From Leishmania martiniquensis (lineage: Eukaryota; Euglenozoa; Kinetoplastea; Trypanosomatida; Trypanosomatidae): a stretch of 50,000 nucleotides of DNA. Below are positions 38,733 through 49,146 of the stretch, in pieces; position 1 is the first letter of the stretch; each line of letters opens with the position of its first letter. Below the pieces are notes generated by a model. It saw only the letters and a program-made list of their open reading frames with translations. It made no database searches and was not told where the DNA came from. The stretch spans positions 752,501 to 802,500 of the forward strand of contig NC_090159.1 in NCBI RefSeq assembly GCF_017916325.1. Reading direction: 5' to 3'. The position numbers and the translations under genes were made by a program.

Positions 38733-41700
38733 TCAGAGGGCAAAGCGCTCCATGGGAAGGATGTCCTGATGTTTCAGCTCGCGGTTCAGAAGGTCCTCCA
38801 GCTGCAGCATGAAAGGCCTGTCAGCCCCGCCAAACCAGTGGACGAGGTCCACACCGTAGTATAGGGTGTGGTTAGCGCGCACCCACTGTATGCACTGTGC
38901 CTTGTCATCCGCGAAGAAGCCCGCTTTTACCAGCCGCAGAACATAGTCGGGCACCACAACTGAAGACTTGCCGAACACAAAGGCGACCTGTTGCTGAAAG
39001 GACTGCACATCTACCTGCAGCTGCATCACGAAGAGGTCGTTCATGCGCTTCTTAGATAGCTTGCTGTACTCCCGCACCATCACTGCCTGCCCGGCAAAGA
39101 TAAGCCGCTGCAGAAAGACCGATTCGAGAGCCGGGGTCGGCAACAGCACGCGCTGCTCGTTGAGGACCTTCATACTGTTCACAAGCTGCGCCACATACGG
39201 ACTCACCATCACCTCGTCTTTTCCACTCTTCAGCTTCGCAATGTTTTTGCAGACACTATCCATGGGGCAGATAGCCTGACATAGTCGGTGGATGCACACA
39301 TGCAGCACCTCGTGCGCCGCTCTGTACAGCGTGCGGCACCGTTGCATGTAGGACTCCACTGTGGCCGCAGGAAGGAGTGGACTCATCGTCTGGATGGTGG
39401 CCTCGTACAGAAAGATGAGGGTGAGCACCGACTGGCACGCCACCGAGCGGTTGCCGAGGGCGAACTGCTTTGCAGGGCTCGTGAACTCGTTGCTTAGACG
39501 ACCCCACACGACAGGTGGGAATCGAGAGGTCGCAGCGTTGGCGGTACTGGCACCGCTGCCGAGATGCCGGCCTTGCTCCTTTGGTGCATACTGCCCGTTG
39601 GTCGCGCCCACCGCTCGCTCTCCTGTCGCGCGCACCTCGGCTAACACTCGCTGCGCGGTCACGGAGAAGTCGCCCTGATGCTCGATCGGCACATTGCGCG
39701 ACACCGACACAAAGTTGTCCACGACCGTGTAGAAGTAGAGGCACAGCAGCTCCTCGCACCAGCGAAGGATATCAGCTGCCAAGGGAGGTAGCCGCACTGC
39801 AATACGGGCCTGGTACTCGAGGAAAACATTGGCAACCGAAATGGCGCTAGAGGTGAGGACGGAGGGCGGCATCTCCACCGACGCCGCAAGCGTTGCGGAG
39901 CCCTCGCTGCTGACAGGCGCGCCCAGTGTGGCGGCCTCTACCTCGCTCCCCAAGCTGCTCATCGGGGAGGCAGGCTCTCCAGAACCACCAATGGCGGCCG
40001 CTGCGGAGCCCATCTTCGCTGTCGCCCAGTAAGCACCGAAGGTCTGCGTCTGCACAAGGCTCGAGGTGTCGGCGAGCTCGAGCACCTTCTGGGTGAGAAA
40101 CGGATTCTCCATGAATGGCATCGCCCCCGCAGTGAGGGAGCTGTCGTCGGCGCCCTGGTGCAGGTAGTGCTTCACCTCTCTGATGAAGGACCTGAAGTTA
40201 TCGGGTGACAGTGGCTTCACCATGTTCAACGATGGAGGAGAGACAGTGCTCACGGCCCAGTCGTCCTCTGCCATGAAGGCTAGCACCTCGTAGGCCTTCG
40301 GTGCCTGAAAGTGCAACTGCATGTGGCGCAGCAGCACTGCCTTCGTTTGCGCCCGGGCCGCAGCCTGCTCCTCCTTCTCAAGTCCGAGGACGCCAATGCC
40401 CTCTGTCAACATACTCATGACCAGGAACAGGTGCAGCACATGGTCTGGGTCGATGGAGGAGAGGCGCGCGCTTGAGAGCACCACAGTCAGCTTCTCGACC
40501 AAGTCACGGCCGACCTTTCGACCTATTTCCTGCACACGCTGCAGCGCCAGACTGTGCAAGCCGGCGTACGGAGAGCCGGTGTGGCGCTCCTCCTCGTGGA
40601 GTCGCACTACGGTAGTGTAGATGTACAGGAAGTCCATCAGCTTGGCAGCCATCTGTTGCACGCCGAGCATGAAGTGCTGAGGGTCAATGCCCTCTGCAAT
40701 GTCCCCGAGTGGGGCGTCATCGCGCTTCACAAACGATACGTCTGCCAGCGACTTGTAAAGAATCTGAATGGCTGCGCGCCCAAATAGAGCTGCCACCAAC
40801 GCACACGTCTCAGTGGCGCAACCGAGGTCCTGCGAGGCCTCCAGCGCGTTGCGGTACCTCGGTACAAGGAACTTATTTGTCAGACAGTCGGTGAGCACCA
40901 CCTCAATGCAGTCTGTGAGCTTCTTCGGGTGGTCGCGGTACATACGCCACTCCGCGAGCACCGGCTTCATGCAGTAGATCTTTGCCAGCGAGCTCTCCAT
41001 TTTAATAGGGCCCTCGCGCTGAAGGAAACCAGCCGCCTCATGTACCTTGCCGCTCGAGATGAGGTTCATAAGCTGAGTCCGCTTCCCACACATCACCTTC
41101 ATTGCCTCAAGCAGCTGAATGGTCGCCTCCACGTTCTCCTTCGTGCGCTGCTGCGCCAGCAACGCCACCTGCGCAGCCACGGCAGCCTTTGACCTTCGAA
41201 TCGCCGCCCGCGCCTTCTTGCAGTCGCTCGAGGTCATCAGTAAGCTGTTGTTGATGTCGCAAATCTTTTCCGTGCCGCTCACAAAGGAGTGGTGATGCGA
41301 CAGTACCCGCCGCTTGAGCGTTGTGCTGACAATGCCACATTTCTGGCGTAGCTCCCGCATTTTTCCTTCCGCCGCCTCGCGCATCAGTCGGCCCTCCGCC
41401 TCGTCGTCGGTGTACGCAAAGCCGTCCATGTGCTCAAGCTCGAATTTGACGGGGTTGTAAGCCTTGTCAAAGAACTTCTTGTCTACCCTCTCCTGCACCT
41501 GTGCGTCAGTGAGTGGCTCCTCGTCGGAGCTGTCCACGTCGCTGGCATCGTCTGTTGCCGTCCGCTCTCCCTCAGCGTTGCGCACCTCAGCTCCATATTT
41601 CATTTGGAAAAACCGCCGAATATCACTGTGCGACATGACGCCGCCGGATTCCGAGATTGCCTTGAGCCGGTCCACTGGGATGTGCTTCAGCACCGACTTG

Positions 41701-41777
41701 GTTTTTTTGTAGCCGACCTTCATGCCCTTCATCGCCTCCTTCCACGCCGCAGCGAGACTCTCAGTAACGTCCTCCAT
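38733..41777 (-). CDS. VPS50: Syndetin/Vps50-like subunit of the EARP tethering complex
   Basis: The protein has 1014 residues, matching syndetin (about 960). An acidic N-terminal third leads into a helical block at about 140-270 (CGIVSTTLKRRVLSHHHSFV ... ALLAQQRTKENVEATIQLLE) that matches the N-terminal rod of Vps50/Vps54, including the L..QR....L...L pattern. The C-terminal 250 residues match the Vps50-specific DUF2451 region: SPYVAQLVNSM, LPTPALESVFLQRLIFAGQA, then MQLQVDVQSFQQQVAF and VPDYVLRLVKAGFF. EARP (Vps50 with Vps51-53) tethers vesicles recycling from endosomes to the plasma membrane. A low-complexity Ala/Ser/Gly insert sits near 590-640. Assignment is by remembered pattern, but both ends agree. 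Confidence 0.77.
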   Translation of the reverse strand: MEDVTESLAAAWKEAMKGMKVGYKKTKSVLKHIPVDRLKAISESGGVMSHSDIRRFFQMKYGAEVRNAEGERTATDDASDVDSSDEEPLTDAQVQERVDKKFFDKAYNPVKFELEHMDGFAYTDDEAEGRLMREAAEGKMRELRQKCGIVSTTLKRRVLSHHHSFVSGTEKICDINNSLLMTSSDCKKARAAIRRSKAAVAAQVALLAQQRTKENVEATIQLLEAMKVMCGKRTQLMNLISSGKVHEAAGFLQREGPIKMESSLAKIYCMKPVLAEWRMYRDHPKKLTDCIEVVLTDCLTNKFLVPRYRNALEASQDLGCATETCALVAALFGRAAIQILYKSLADVSFVKRDDAPLGDIAEGIDPQHFMLGVQQMAAKLMDFLYIYTTVVRLHEEERHTGSPYAGLHSLALQRVQEIGRKVGRDLVEKLTVVLSSARLSSIDPDHVLHLFLVMSMLTEGIGVLGLEKEEQAAARAQTKAVLLRHMQLHFQAPKAYEVLAFMAEDDWAVSTVSPPSLNMVKPLSPDNFRSFIREVKHYLHQGADDSSLTAGAMPFMENPFLTQKVLELADTSSLVQTQTFGAYWATAKMGSAAAAIGGSGEPASPMSSLGSEVEAATLGAPVSSEGSATLAASVEMPPSVLTSSAISVANVFLEYQARIAVRLPPLAADILRWCEELLCLYFYTVVDNFVSVSRNVPIEHQGDFSVTAQRVLAEVRATGERAVGATNGQYAPKEQGRHLGSGASTANAATSRFPPVVWGRLSNEFTSPAKQFALGNRSVACQSVLTLIFLYEATIQTMSPLLPAATVESYMQRCRTLYRAAHEVLHVCIHRLCQAICPMDSVCKNIAKLKSGKDEVMVSPYVAQLVNSMKVLNEQRVLLPTPALESVFLQRLIFAGQAVMVREYSKLSKKRMNDLFVMQLQVDVQSFQQQVAFVFGKSSVVVPDYVLRLVKAGFFADDKAQCIQWVRANHTLYYGVDLVHWFGGADRPFMLQLEDLLNRELKHQDILPMERFAL

Positions 41778-42612
41778 TCCCCTTCCCCGATGGCGCTGCA
41801 GATGTGTACGCGATGCCCTCGCTGCTGAGTCGGTGGCCGCTGGCGTTCTTGTGAGCAGGGATGCCCAGGGAAACGCGCAGGCATGCGCGCGGGCGATAAA
41901 TTTGCGTGCTCCTCCTCCTCCTCTTGCAGCGGCCGCGTGCCGTTCCCCTTTTCCCTTCCCGAGTCCTCTTGACTCTCCTACTTCTGTTTAGTTCGCGGCT
42001 GTTGTGTGTGTGTGTGTGTGCGTGCGACCCCCTCCTCCCTCTGTCGAAGACGTGCACCTCACGCTTGCCGAGACCCCCAGCAGCTACCAAAGCAGGAAGG
42101 GAGGGGGGGGTAGGAGAAGGGGAATGGCTATACAAAATGCCACGGAGAGGGGACAGAAGGGAACATTTACGGGGAGGGTGAGGGTGTCGGAAAGGGCAAT
42201 ACCAGGGCGAGAGACTGTGTACGTCACCCTCTATTGTATGCCATGCCACATCTGAGGAATTCGAGGCGCCCGCAGCGGTGACGCCGTGACGAAGAAACAC
42301 ATGAAAAGGTCGTGCACGCACCACCACCACGATGTCCTCTCACGGTCACAGGCGCCAGCACAGGGGCGAGAGGCCCACGAGGCGTAATTTTTCAGCAAAA
42401 AAGGTAAGACGCCTGCATTGGAAGATTGCGAAGCTGCTTTGTCAACAACGTTCTGTTGTCACTGCCGCTTTCTGACTCTGCCACACAGTCACACACGCAC
42501 ATACACGCGCACATACACAGTCACACTTCTATCAGCAGCATTCCCTTTACTGTACACATAACAGCACACGGACTCTCACAGACTTGCAGCGGCATACCGC
42601 GTCAAAGCAATA
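41778..42612. other. Intergenic region between coiled-coil and Vps50-like genes
   Basis: No gene supported. Contains a (TG)9 tract at 42003-42020, purine blocks and CACACGCACATACACGC runs near 42490-42520. Confidence 0.6.
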
Positions 42613-45600
42613 CTACGGGGAAAGCCGCGGCCGCTGCAGCTCGTCTTGCTGGCGGAGGCGGCGGCCAACTTCCAGTTGCTCTTGCTGCTTGTCAAAGCAC
42701 AGTTGCATCAGGTGCTGAGCGTTGCGCAATTCCTCGAGCTTGTCCATCAAGTCCCGCTCACGCGCTTGCGTCTCAGCGAGGGAGGCCTCGCTAATGTTCT
42801 TGAGTGACTCGATGTTTGCACACCGCTCACGCAGAGCTGAGGCCTCCGCTTTGTATGTCTGCAGCTGCCCGAGAATGTCTGCCTCCTGCCGGCGTAGTGT
42901 CTGTACCTCTTTCGTGAGCTCTCTCACTCGGTGCTCCAGGCTCTCCACCTCGCGCTGGTACCTCCGCCTTTCCGCGACGGCATTGGCAAGCTCGGCTTGC
43001 GCCGCGTCGAGTCGCACGTCACGGGCCCGCTGAGCTGCTTGGTGCTCGCTGACCACACGCTCGTGGCTCAGCCGCGCCGTCTCGAGCTGCCCCCGCAAGA
43101 AGCTGATCTGCTTCTGTAGCTCGCCGCACTGCTCTTCCGCAGCTTCTCGGGCTGCCACGGCGACCACTAGTCGCTCCTGCTCCTTCGTCAGTTGATCTGC
43201 CTCGTGCTTTGCCTCACGATTTTTGTCGCCCAGCACGCGTTGCAGCGCCGCCACTTCCGCGCGCAGCTCCCGAAGCTCATCCTCGTAGTGCTTCTCTTCC
43301 ACCATTCGATCGTCCAGCTGACGGTTCAGCTTGTCGCAACGGCGCTGCAAACTCCGCCGCTCCTCCTCAGCAGCGCGCGCATCTTGGCCTCGCTTCGCCT
43401 CATCAGCGGCCATCCTCTCACACAGGGAAGCGGTCTGGCGCTTCTCCATCTCTAGCAGCGCCGTCACACGTTCCAGAGACTCTTTCAAATAGTGTATGCG
43501 GTGCTCGCGGTCGTCGTCGGAGCGCTGTGATGTTTTTTTAAGGATGAGTACGCAGCGCTCCGCCTCACTCAGCTCCCTTTCAACACGCGAGACCGCTGCG
43601 TGGTGTTCTGCAGCGGCCGCTTCCATTCGCCGCCGGTGAGCCTCTTCAACCGCTTGCAACTCCGCCTTGTGCTCTATTTGAAGGCGCGCCAGTTTTTGCT
43701 CGGTGTCCTTCACACCTTCGCAAAGCACAGCTGCCGTCTTTTGAGCGGCCGCCCAGCTCTCCTTCGCAGCGCTCACGGCGCGGGACAGGGCACCGCGGTG
43801 CGCAGACACGACAAGTTCCATGCACGCCCGTTTCATATCTATCGCTTCATCTGCGTAATCCTCGACTGCCAATGCCCAGGTCACTGCGACGTGGCGCTGT
43901 AGCTCACGGTAGCTACTCTCCAAGGACACTGCTTTGCGCTGTGACTCGTGCAGCTGCACCTGCAAAGCGTTTGCGAGCTTCTCAGCAGCCATGGCATCGT
44001 TCGTGGCGTCGCGAAATGACTCCTCGTGCTGACGGCATATCTCGTCGTAATGCGTCTTCATCTCGCTGACGCGTGAGCTCAGGCTGTCCTGCGCTTGCCG
44101 CAGCGCCTCCTCCGTTTTCGTAAGCTTCTCAACCAGATCGGCTTCCCGCTGGCGATCCTCCTCCACGCGCTTCGCCGACACCCGCACCTGCTCCTCCATG
44201 CGATGCATGAGCAGCTCCATCTTTGCCTTTTCCTTCTTGTATTTTTCACGAATCGCGTTGGCAGCGGCCGTCTGCTCCTCGGCGCTCCGAATCGTCACGA
44301 CCGTCGCTGCCTTGGCTTCCTCAGCCTCCCGCAATGCCTTTTGGGCCTCCTCCTTGCGCTGCTGGTACTTGTGCTCCCGGCTGTCGAGAGTGCCCATAAG
44401 CGTGGTCACTTGTGTCTGCGCCTCGAGCAGCTGCTCTTCGGCGCGTGCTTTGTCGTTTTCAAGCGCTGCCACCTCTGCCTCCCGCGCCGCGACAGCCTCC
44501 TCTAGGCTGCGGATGCGCTCCTGGGCGCTGTCCATGTGCATGCGGCTAACCTCTTGCTGATGCTGCAGCTTCTCCTGCAGAACAAGGCTCTTGCTCCTCT
44601 CCTCGTTCAGATGGGGAAGCACCGTCGCCTGCTCGCTGCGGAGGTGCTGAATCGTCTCATCACGCTCCTGTATCACCTGGCGAAGCTCCTCAGCAGTGCG
44701 CTTGGCAAGGGACTCCACGCCCTCCGCATGGCGGGTTAGAAGTGAGCACTCCGCTTCGCGCTGTTCCGCCTTCTCCTCGAGGCGCTGCACCTCCCTCGAC
44801 GTCTCGTCTATGGCCCGCTGCAGTCGCTGCTGCTCCTGTAAGGCGGCCTGCAGCTCCATCTCAGCTCTCCCCGCCCGCTCCTCTGTCGCCGTCAAGGAGA
44901 GCGCGAGCTTGTCGCGGTGAGACCTCTCCTGCATGACCTCCTTGGAGGCGACTAGCTTGGCTTCTGCGCACTCCTGTATCTCCGATCGGAGGGCGGCGAT
45001 GATGCTGTTTTTCTCGCACAGCTGCGCCTCCGCTGCAGCAAGGATAGCGGCACGTTCCTCAACGGTTTTCCTCATAGCCGCCACGCTCTCCTCCGCTCTT
45101 TCTCTGGCCGCCTTCGAGTCTGCTTGAGACCGCTCTGCCTCCTCGACGCGCTGCCGCAGGGCGCCTTCGCTTCTCTCGTGCGCGGCCAAGCGTTGCACGA
45201 GCTGGGCAGCCTCTGCTTGCTGCTTCTCGCTCTCCCGCCGCAGGCCCTGGATGGCCGTCTCCTTAGCCTCGATGGTGTTTTGCAAGCGGCTGATTTCGCT
45301 CCGCATCTCCTGCCGCACCTCCGAGAAGTGTTGGAGCTCTCTCTCCAAGCCTTTTGAGCCACCAGTTCTCTCGCTCAGCTCCGCGCGCGCAAGCTCCAGC
45401 CGCGCATGCAGCTCTTGTACCTCGCTCTCATGACGGCGCCGCATGTCTTCTATGGCAAATGCGTGCTCGTGCTGAACCTTCTGCGCCTCCTTGCCATGAA
45501 CAAGCTCGGCACGGCGCGCCTCCTCCTCCTTGTCTCGCAGCTGCACTTGCAGACGCTGCACGCCAGCCTGCAGTTCCTCCAACTTCTGTGCCAGACTATG

Positions 45601-46929
45601 TTCGTCAGCAGCGGTGCGCCGCTGCGCATCCGCCAGCTCCAACTGTGCCCGGCTCAGTTGGTGCCGCAGACGCTCACACTCCTCAGCTCGCGCCGCGGCA
45701 GCTGCGGTGACGGTGGCCAGCTTCTCGCGCAGTTCCGCTTGCGAGCGAGTGGCCTCCTCGCGGGCGCGGCATAACGCGTCGGCGCTGTCGCTAATTGCAC
45801 GCTCTCTTGTTTCCAGCAGCCGACGTGCGCGGTCCGCCTCCTCTTGGCATTGCCGCATCTGCTCCTGCAGCGTGCGGTGCTGCGCCTGTGCCCCCTCACG
45901 CTCCTTTTCCGCCACCGCCGTGTAGCGCTCGTGCTGAGAGCGGGCCGCCTGGAGCTCCGCTACGGTGCGCTGCAATGCTTCTTGCGACCGCGCCAAGGAG
46001 CGCTCCAGCTCGCTGACGCGCTCGGCAGACGCCGTATGCGCTTGCCGGAACCGCGTCACCTCCTCGCGCAGCTCACGCTCTGCCTGCTGCTTCGCCAAGT
46101 CCGTGGTTGAGAGCTCGTGCTTCGCAGTGTCGAGCGCCTTCGTGGCGGTCTGTAGCAAGGAGGACAACTCCTCCACGTCCTGCTGCGCTTTTCGGAGCGC
46201 TTGCTGCGTTGCGCGGTGATCCATCTCTCTGCTAGAGAGCGCTTCTCGCAGCTTTTCTATGTCTTGATTACACTGTGCCCGCTCACTAGCCGACTTCGCC
46301 TCTAATGCGGCAAGCGCTGATGTGTGCTCGTGAATCGGCATCATTTCCCGGATGCGCGCCTGCAGCTGCTGCGTATGCGACTGCGTCTCCCTCAGCATCC
46401 GCGTCGCCACCTCCAGCTCGCTCTCGAGGTTAGCGATAGTAGCGGCCTGCGCCTCTACCCGCGACTGAGTCAATGCGCACACCTCATCGCTTTTTGTTTT
46501 TTGGGCATGTGCCTCAGCGATGGAGACCTGAGCGTCCGACAGTTCGCACTCCAGTCGGTGAACCTTTGCTGCGGCTTCAGCTGCGGCTAACGCCTGGCCC
46601 TTTGCGTACTCCTCACTCTCTTGCAGGTGCTTCTTGAGGGCTTCCGAGTTGAGCACGAGTTCGCGAACTGCCTCCTCCTCACGCGCAAGCTGTGCTTGTA
46701 TCTCCTTCACTTTTCTGCTCTTGCTGTGCAGCTGCTCCGAAAGGTGCCGCTGCTTGGCGATGCTTGCCTCCTCTCGTTTCCCGGCAGCCGCCTCTTGATC
46801 TTGGAGCTGTCGCAGCAAGCGGTGCAGCTGGTCATCCTTGTCGTTGATGACCCGAAGGTACTCCTCCAGGAGCTGGTCAACGTGTTCGCCCGGTGCTGGG
46901 CCACGCTTCTGCTCCCCATCGGACACCAT
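42613..46929 (-). CDS. Large coiled-coil protein, 1438 residues
   Basis: From residue about 15 to the end the protein is almost continuous heptad-like helix, rich in Glu, Gln, Arg, Ala and Leu, with few Pro or Gly (short breaks such as RIREMMPIHEHTS and ERTGGSKG). No motor, FHA, GRIP, membrane or metal-binding domain is visible. The N terminus (VDQLLEEYLRVINDKDDQLH) and C terminus (LQLC-poor tail ending RRLRQQDELQRPRLSP) are non-coiled. Architecture fits golgins, basal-body or flagellum-attachment-zone proteins, all abundant in trypanosomatids, but sequence alone cannot choose. The single ATG at 46929 is preceded on the sense strand by TGCTTCTGTAG, a possible splice acceptor. No frameshift or long internal repeat was noticed. 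Confidence 0.85.
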   Translation of the reverse strand: MVSDGEQKRGPAPGEHVDQLLEEYLRVINDKDDQLHRLLRQLQDQEAAAGKREEASIAKQRHLSEQLHSKSRKVKEIQAQLAREEEAVRELVLNSEALKKHLQESEEYAKGQALAAAEAAAKVHRLECELSDAQVSIAEAHAQKTKSDEVCALTQSRVEAQAATIANLESELEVATRMLRETQSHTQQLQARIREMMPIHEHTSALAALEAKSASERAQCNQDIEKLREALSSREMDHRATQQALRKAQQDVEELSSLLQTATKALDTAKHELSTTDLAKQQAERELREEVTRFRQAHTASAERVSELERSLARSQEALQRTVAELQAARSQHERYTAVAEKEREGAQAQHRTLQEQMRQCQEEADRARRLLETRERAISDSADALCRAREEATRSQAELREKLATVTAAAAARAEECERLRHQLSRAQLELADAQRRTAADEHSLAQKLEELQAGVQRLQVQLRDKEEEARRAELVHGKEAQKVQHEHAFAIEDMRRRHESEVQELHARLELARAELSERTGGSKGLERELQHFSEVRQEMRSEISRLQNTIEAKETAIQGLRRESEKQQAEAAQLVQRLAAHERSEGALRQRVEEAERSQADSKAARERAEESVAAMRKTVEERAAILAAAEAQLCEKNSIIAALRSEIQECAEAKLVASKEVMQERSHRDKLALSLTATEERAGRAEMELQAALQEQQRLQRAIDETSREVQRLEEKAEQREAECSLLTRHAEGVESLAKRTAEELRQVIQERDETIQHLRSEQATVLPHLNEERSKSLVLQEKLQHQQEVSRMHMDSAQERIRSLEEAVAAREAEVAALENDKARAEEQLLEAQTQVTTLMGTLDSREHKYQQRKEEAQKALREAEEAKAATVVTIRSAEEQTAAANAIREKYKKEKAKMELLMHRMEEQVRVSAKRVEEDRQREADLVEKLTKTEEALRQAQDSLSSRVSEMKTHYDEICRQHEESFRDATNDAMAAEKLANALQVQLHESQRKAVSLESSYRELQRHVAVTWALAVEDYADEAIDMKRACMELVVSAHRGALSRAVSAAKESWAAAQKTAAVLCEGVKDTEQKLARLQIEHKAELQAVEEAHRRRMEAAAAEHHAAVSRVERELSEAERCVLILKKTSQRSDDDREHRIHYLKESLERVTALLEMEKRQTASLCERMAADEAKRGQDARAAEEERRSLQRRCDKLNRQLDDRMVEEKHYEDELRELRAEVAALQRVLGDKNREAKHEADQLTKEQERLVVAVAAREAAEEQCGELQKQISFLRGQLETARLSHERVVSEHQAAQRARDVRLDAAQAELANAVAERRRYQREVESLEHRVRELTKEVQTLRRQEADILGQLQTYKAEASALRERCANIESLKNISEASLAETQARERDLMDKLEELRNAQHLMQLCFDKQQEQLEVGRRLRQQDELQRPRLSP

Positions 46930-47701
46930 ATGCTACAGAAGCACAGCAAGTGAAGCGAATGCGACTCACCACCGTCGGTCACCTCTCCGTCTTTCGTTCG
47001 CCCACCCGTCACCTCGGAGAGGAAAAATAGAGAAGACAGAGGCGCTCTACTGAGTAGGCGCGACTGGCAGGAGGCGTGTCGGGGGTGGCCTACCGGCAGA
47101 TGAAATACGTACAACGCAAGAAGCCAAGCGACGAGTCGAATCAACTTCGCGTATCCACCTCTTTGCAATCCAACATCAAGGGCAGGAGGGGGAGAGAATC
47201 GGAGAGCGATACGCTGTTGACGAGTGTCATCCCTACAGGCACTGGGGACGTGTTGATCGACATAGCTGAGCGTCACGGTCGGGCGCCAGGACGCTGCGAG
47301 ACTTACAGCCAATACCCCCTCAACGCCGCCCCCTCTTTCGAGACTGGCGGGTGAACCCGGTCAACTTGCACCTCGCCCAGCCGCAAAGCAGCCCCGTGGC
47401 ACAAGGTGACCGAGCGACCTAAAAGGCAAGACTTTGTCAATACTCGAAAAGCAGCCGACGCACCGACGCATCAACCAACGAGGCTGTGCCCCAACCTCCG
47501 CCAGGCCACTACGCCCTCGCACATAGGCTCCAGCTCAACCTCGGATATCCACGTGGGGGAGCACCAACATATGCCTAAAAAAGAACCCTGCAGCTGCGCA
47601 ACATAAACGCGACATACATATACGAGGCATGGAGAACACTCGGCTGGATTTCCCCACCAACACCCACACTCACCCACCCACACATACGGGGGTCGCAAAG
47701 G
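46930..47701. other. Intergenic region between membrane-protein and coiled-coil genes
   Basis: No gene supported. The part at 47050-47640 is more complex than typical UTR and lacks long simple repeats; it could hold an old retroposon fragment, but I see no diagnostic motif. CACCCACAC runs lie at 47660-47685. Confidence 0.55.
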
Positions 47702-48445
47702 TCAAACCTCGTTGAGCATGTGCACCACTCGGTGTGGTAAGATGGACTTCAGCTGCTCCCGTGACTCCGGCGCCTTGAGAACGAGGATGGCGCGGCAACG
47801 TGCTGGCACCACTGTTCTCCCGCTAAGCGCGTTGTTTTCCATCAGCCCCTTTAGCGAGTTCGCCACTCCTTTGATTACGTCAGGGGTGGTCACCCATACC
47901 ACACAGCGACTGCGGTGGTCCTTGAACGGTGCCACCAAAGCCGCCCTCAGCTGATCCACCGACTCAAAGGGTCCGCGTAGGGTAATGACAGCGGCGCCGC
48001 TGCACTTGGTCGCAAAGGCCAGTGCGTCTGCCCCCAATTCTTCCATCCGAAAGTGAACCCCACTCACCCCAGTGCGACGACTGAGGACCACCTTTGCTAA
48101 GCGATTGGAGGTGGAAGCCGCCACTGCGCACGAGCACGGATGCCGCTCACGCGGTGAGACATCCACACTGGGTGAGAGCAGCACTGCGAGACCCGCCGCT
48201 ACAAGAGCCAACGTAACGGCTACAAGGGCGATGCGCCACGACCTGTAGCGCCGACTAAAGTCCGCGGCCTTCTCTGCTAAGCTCTCGAGGCTTGGTCGTA
48301 TCTGAGCTCTTATACACTGGTTATGCGCATTGCACCTTTCCTCTACCGTATTCTCGCTATCCCGTGATGGCTGCGATGCCTCTGTCCCCTCACGCGCACA
48401 GCCTCGATTCGCAGATTTAGAACGACTGCGTGTCTTGGGTGCCAT
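47702..48445 (-). CDS. Single-span membrane protein with unassigned C-terminal domain
   Basis: The 247-residue protein has a basic Ser-rich N-terminal tail (MAPKTRSRSKSANRG), a hydrophobic membrane helix at about 71-91 (WRIALVAVTLALVAAGLAVLL), and a C-terminal globular domain with alternating hydrophobic strands (SGAAVITLRGPF; CVVWVTTP; CRAILVLKAP) and helices. No P-loop, signal-peptide cleavage site or known family is recognised. The arrangement (basic nucleoplasmic-like tail, one span, alpha/beta domain on the far side) superficially recalls LAP1-type torsin activators, but this is a guess from layout only. The start at 48445 was taken as the first ATG after the short upstream frame (48502) and puts the basic tail at the N terminus. 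Confidence 0.75.
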   Translation of the reverse strand: MAPKTRSRSKSANRGCAREGTEASQPSRDSENTVEERCNAHNQCIRAQIRPSLESLAEKAADFSRRYRSWRIALVAVTLALVAAGLAVLLSPSVDVSPRERHPCSCAVAASTSNRLAKVVLSRRTGVSGVHFRMEELGADALAFATKCSGAAVITLRGPFESVDQLRAALVAPFKDHRSRCVVWVTTPDVIKGVANSLKGLMENNALSGRTVVPARCRAILVLKAPESREQLKSILPHRVVHMLNEV

Positions 48446-49146
48446 TCTTCTCACTCCCACCCGAAGAACGGGACGGACAAGGTCCGTTTTACCTAAAGCC
48501 ACGCTCTGCCTAACCCTCTCTGGGTATCTCCTCTGCCGCTCCTCGAGATAATGCGTGGCGGCTGAGGCACAGAAGTGGCCACAAGGAGAAAGAGAGGGGA
48601 GCGAGATAGAGCGAGAGCAAGACGCAATGGGAGAGAAAAAGGGAGTAAACTAAAAGAGTTGATTCGGTCCTCATCAGACGTGCACCAGAGGGCACTCTGC
48701 TCAGCAGCCTTGGCCTCGAAGGCAGCGGGGGGGGGGCTGCAGGTGCATTAGATGCACGTGGTCGGCGTGACTCCTACTCCTCTCAGATTTTTGAGACACG
48801 CGCAAGTGAGTAGTCTGTGCACGTGTGTGTAGAGGGACTCAAACGCCATGCGCCACAACAGAGGAGCACGGCGCAGACGGCGTTAAGGAATGAGGAGCAT
48901 CCAATTCTCAAGCGTGCAGGTGCTCGTTATCCTCTACTGCCCGTAGAGAGGGTGAGGGGAGAATGTGTGGGCACAAACTGCGAAACGGGATGGAGAGAGC
49001 GGAGGCGGAAGGCGCGATGAAGACACCCACCCCAGAGATATGTGTGCTGGCGTGGCAATATGAAGAGGTAAAAAAGAATGGCTAGCTACACACTGCCTTA
49101 AGCCTTACACACCGGTTGCTTGCCAACTTTTGAGGTTGCACACCCA
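48446..49146. other. Intergenic region between PPR and membrane-protein genes
   Basis: No gene supported. A G-run at 48726-48736 and a short hairpin GTGCAT-TAG-ATGCAC (48743-48757) are present. Confidence 0.55.
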
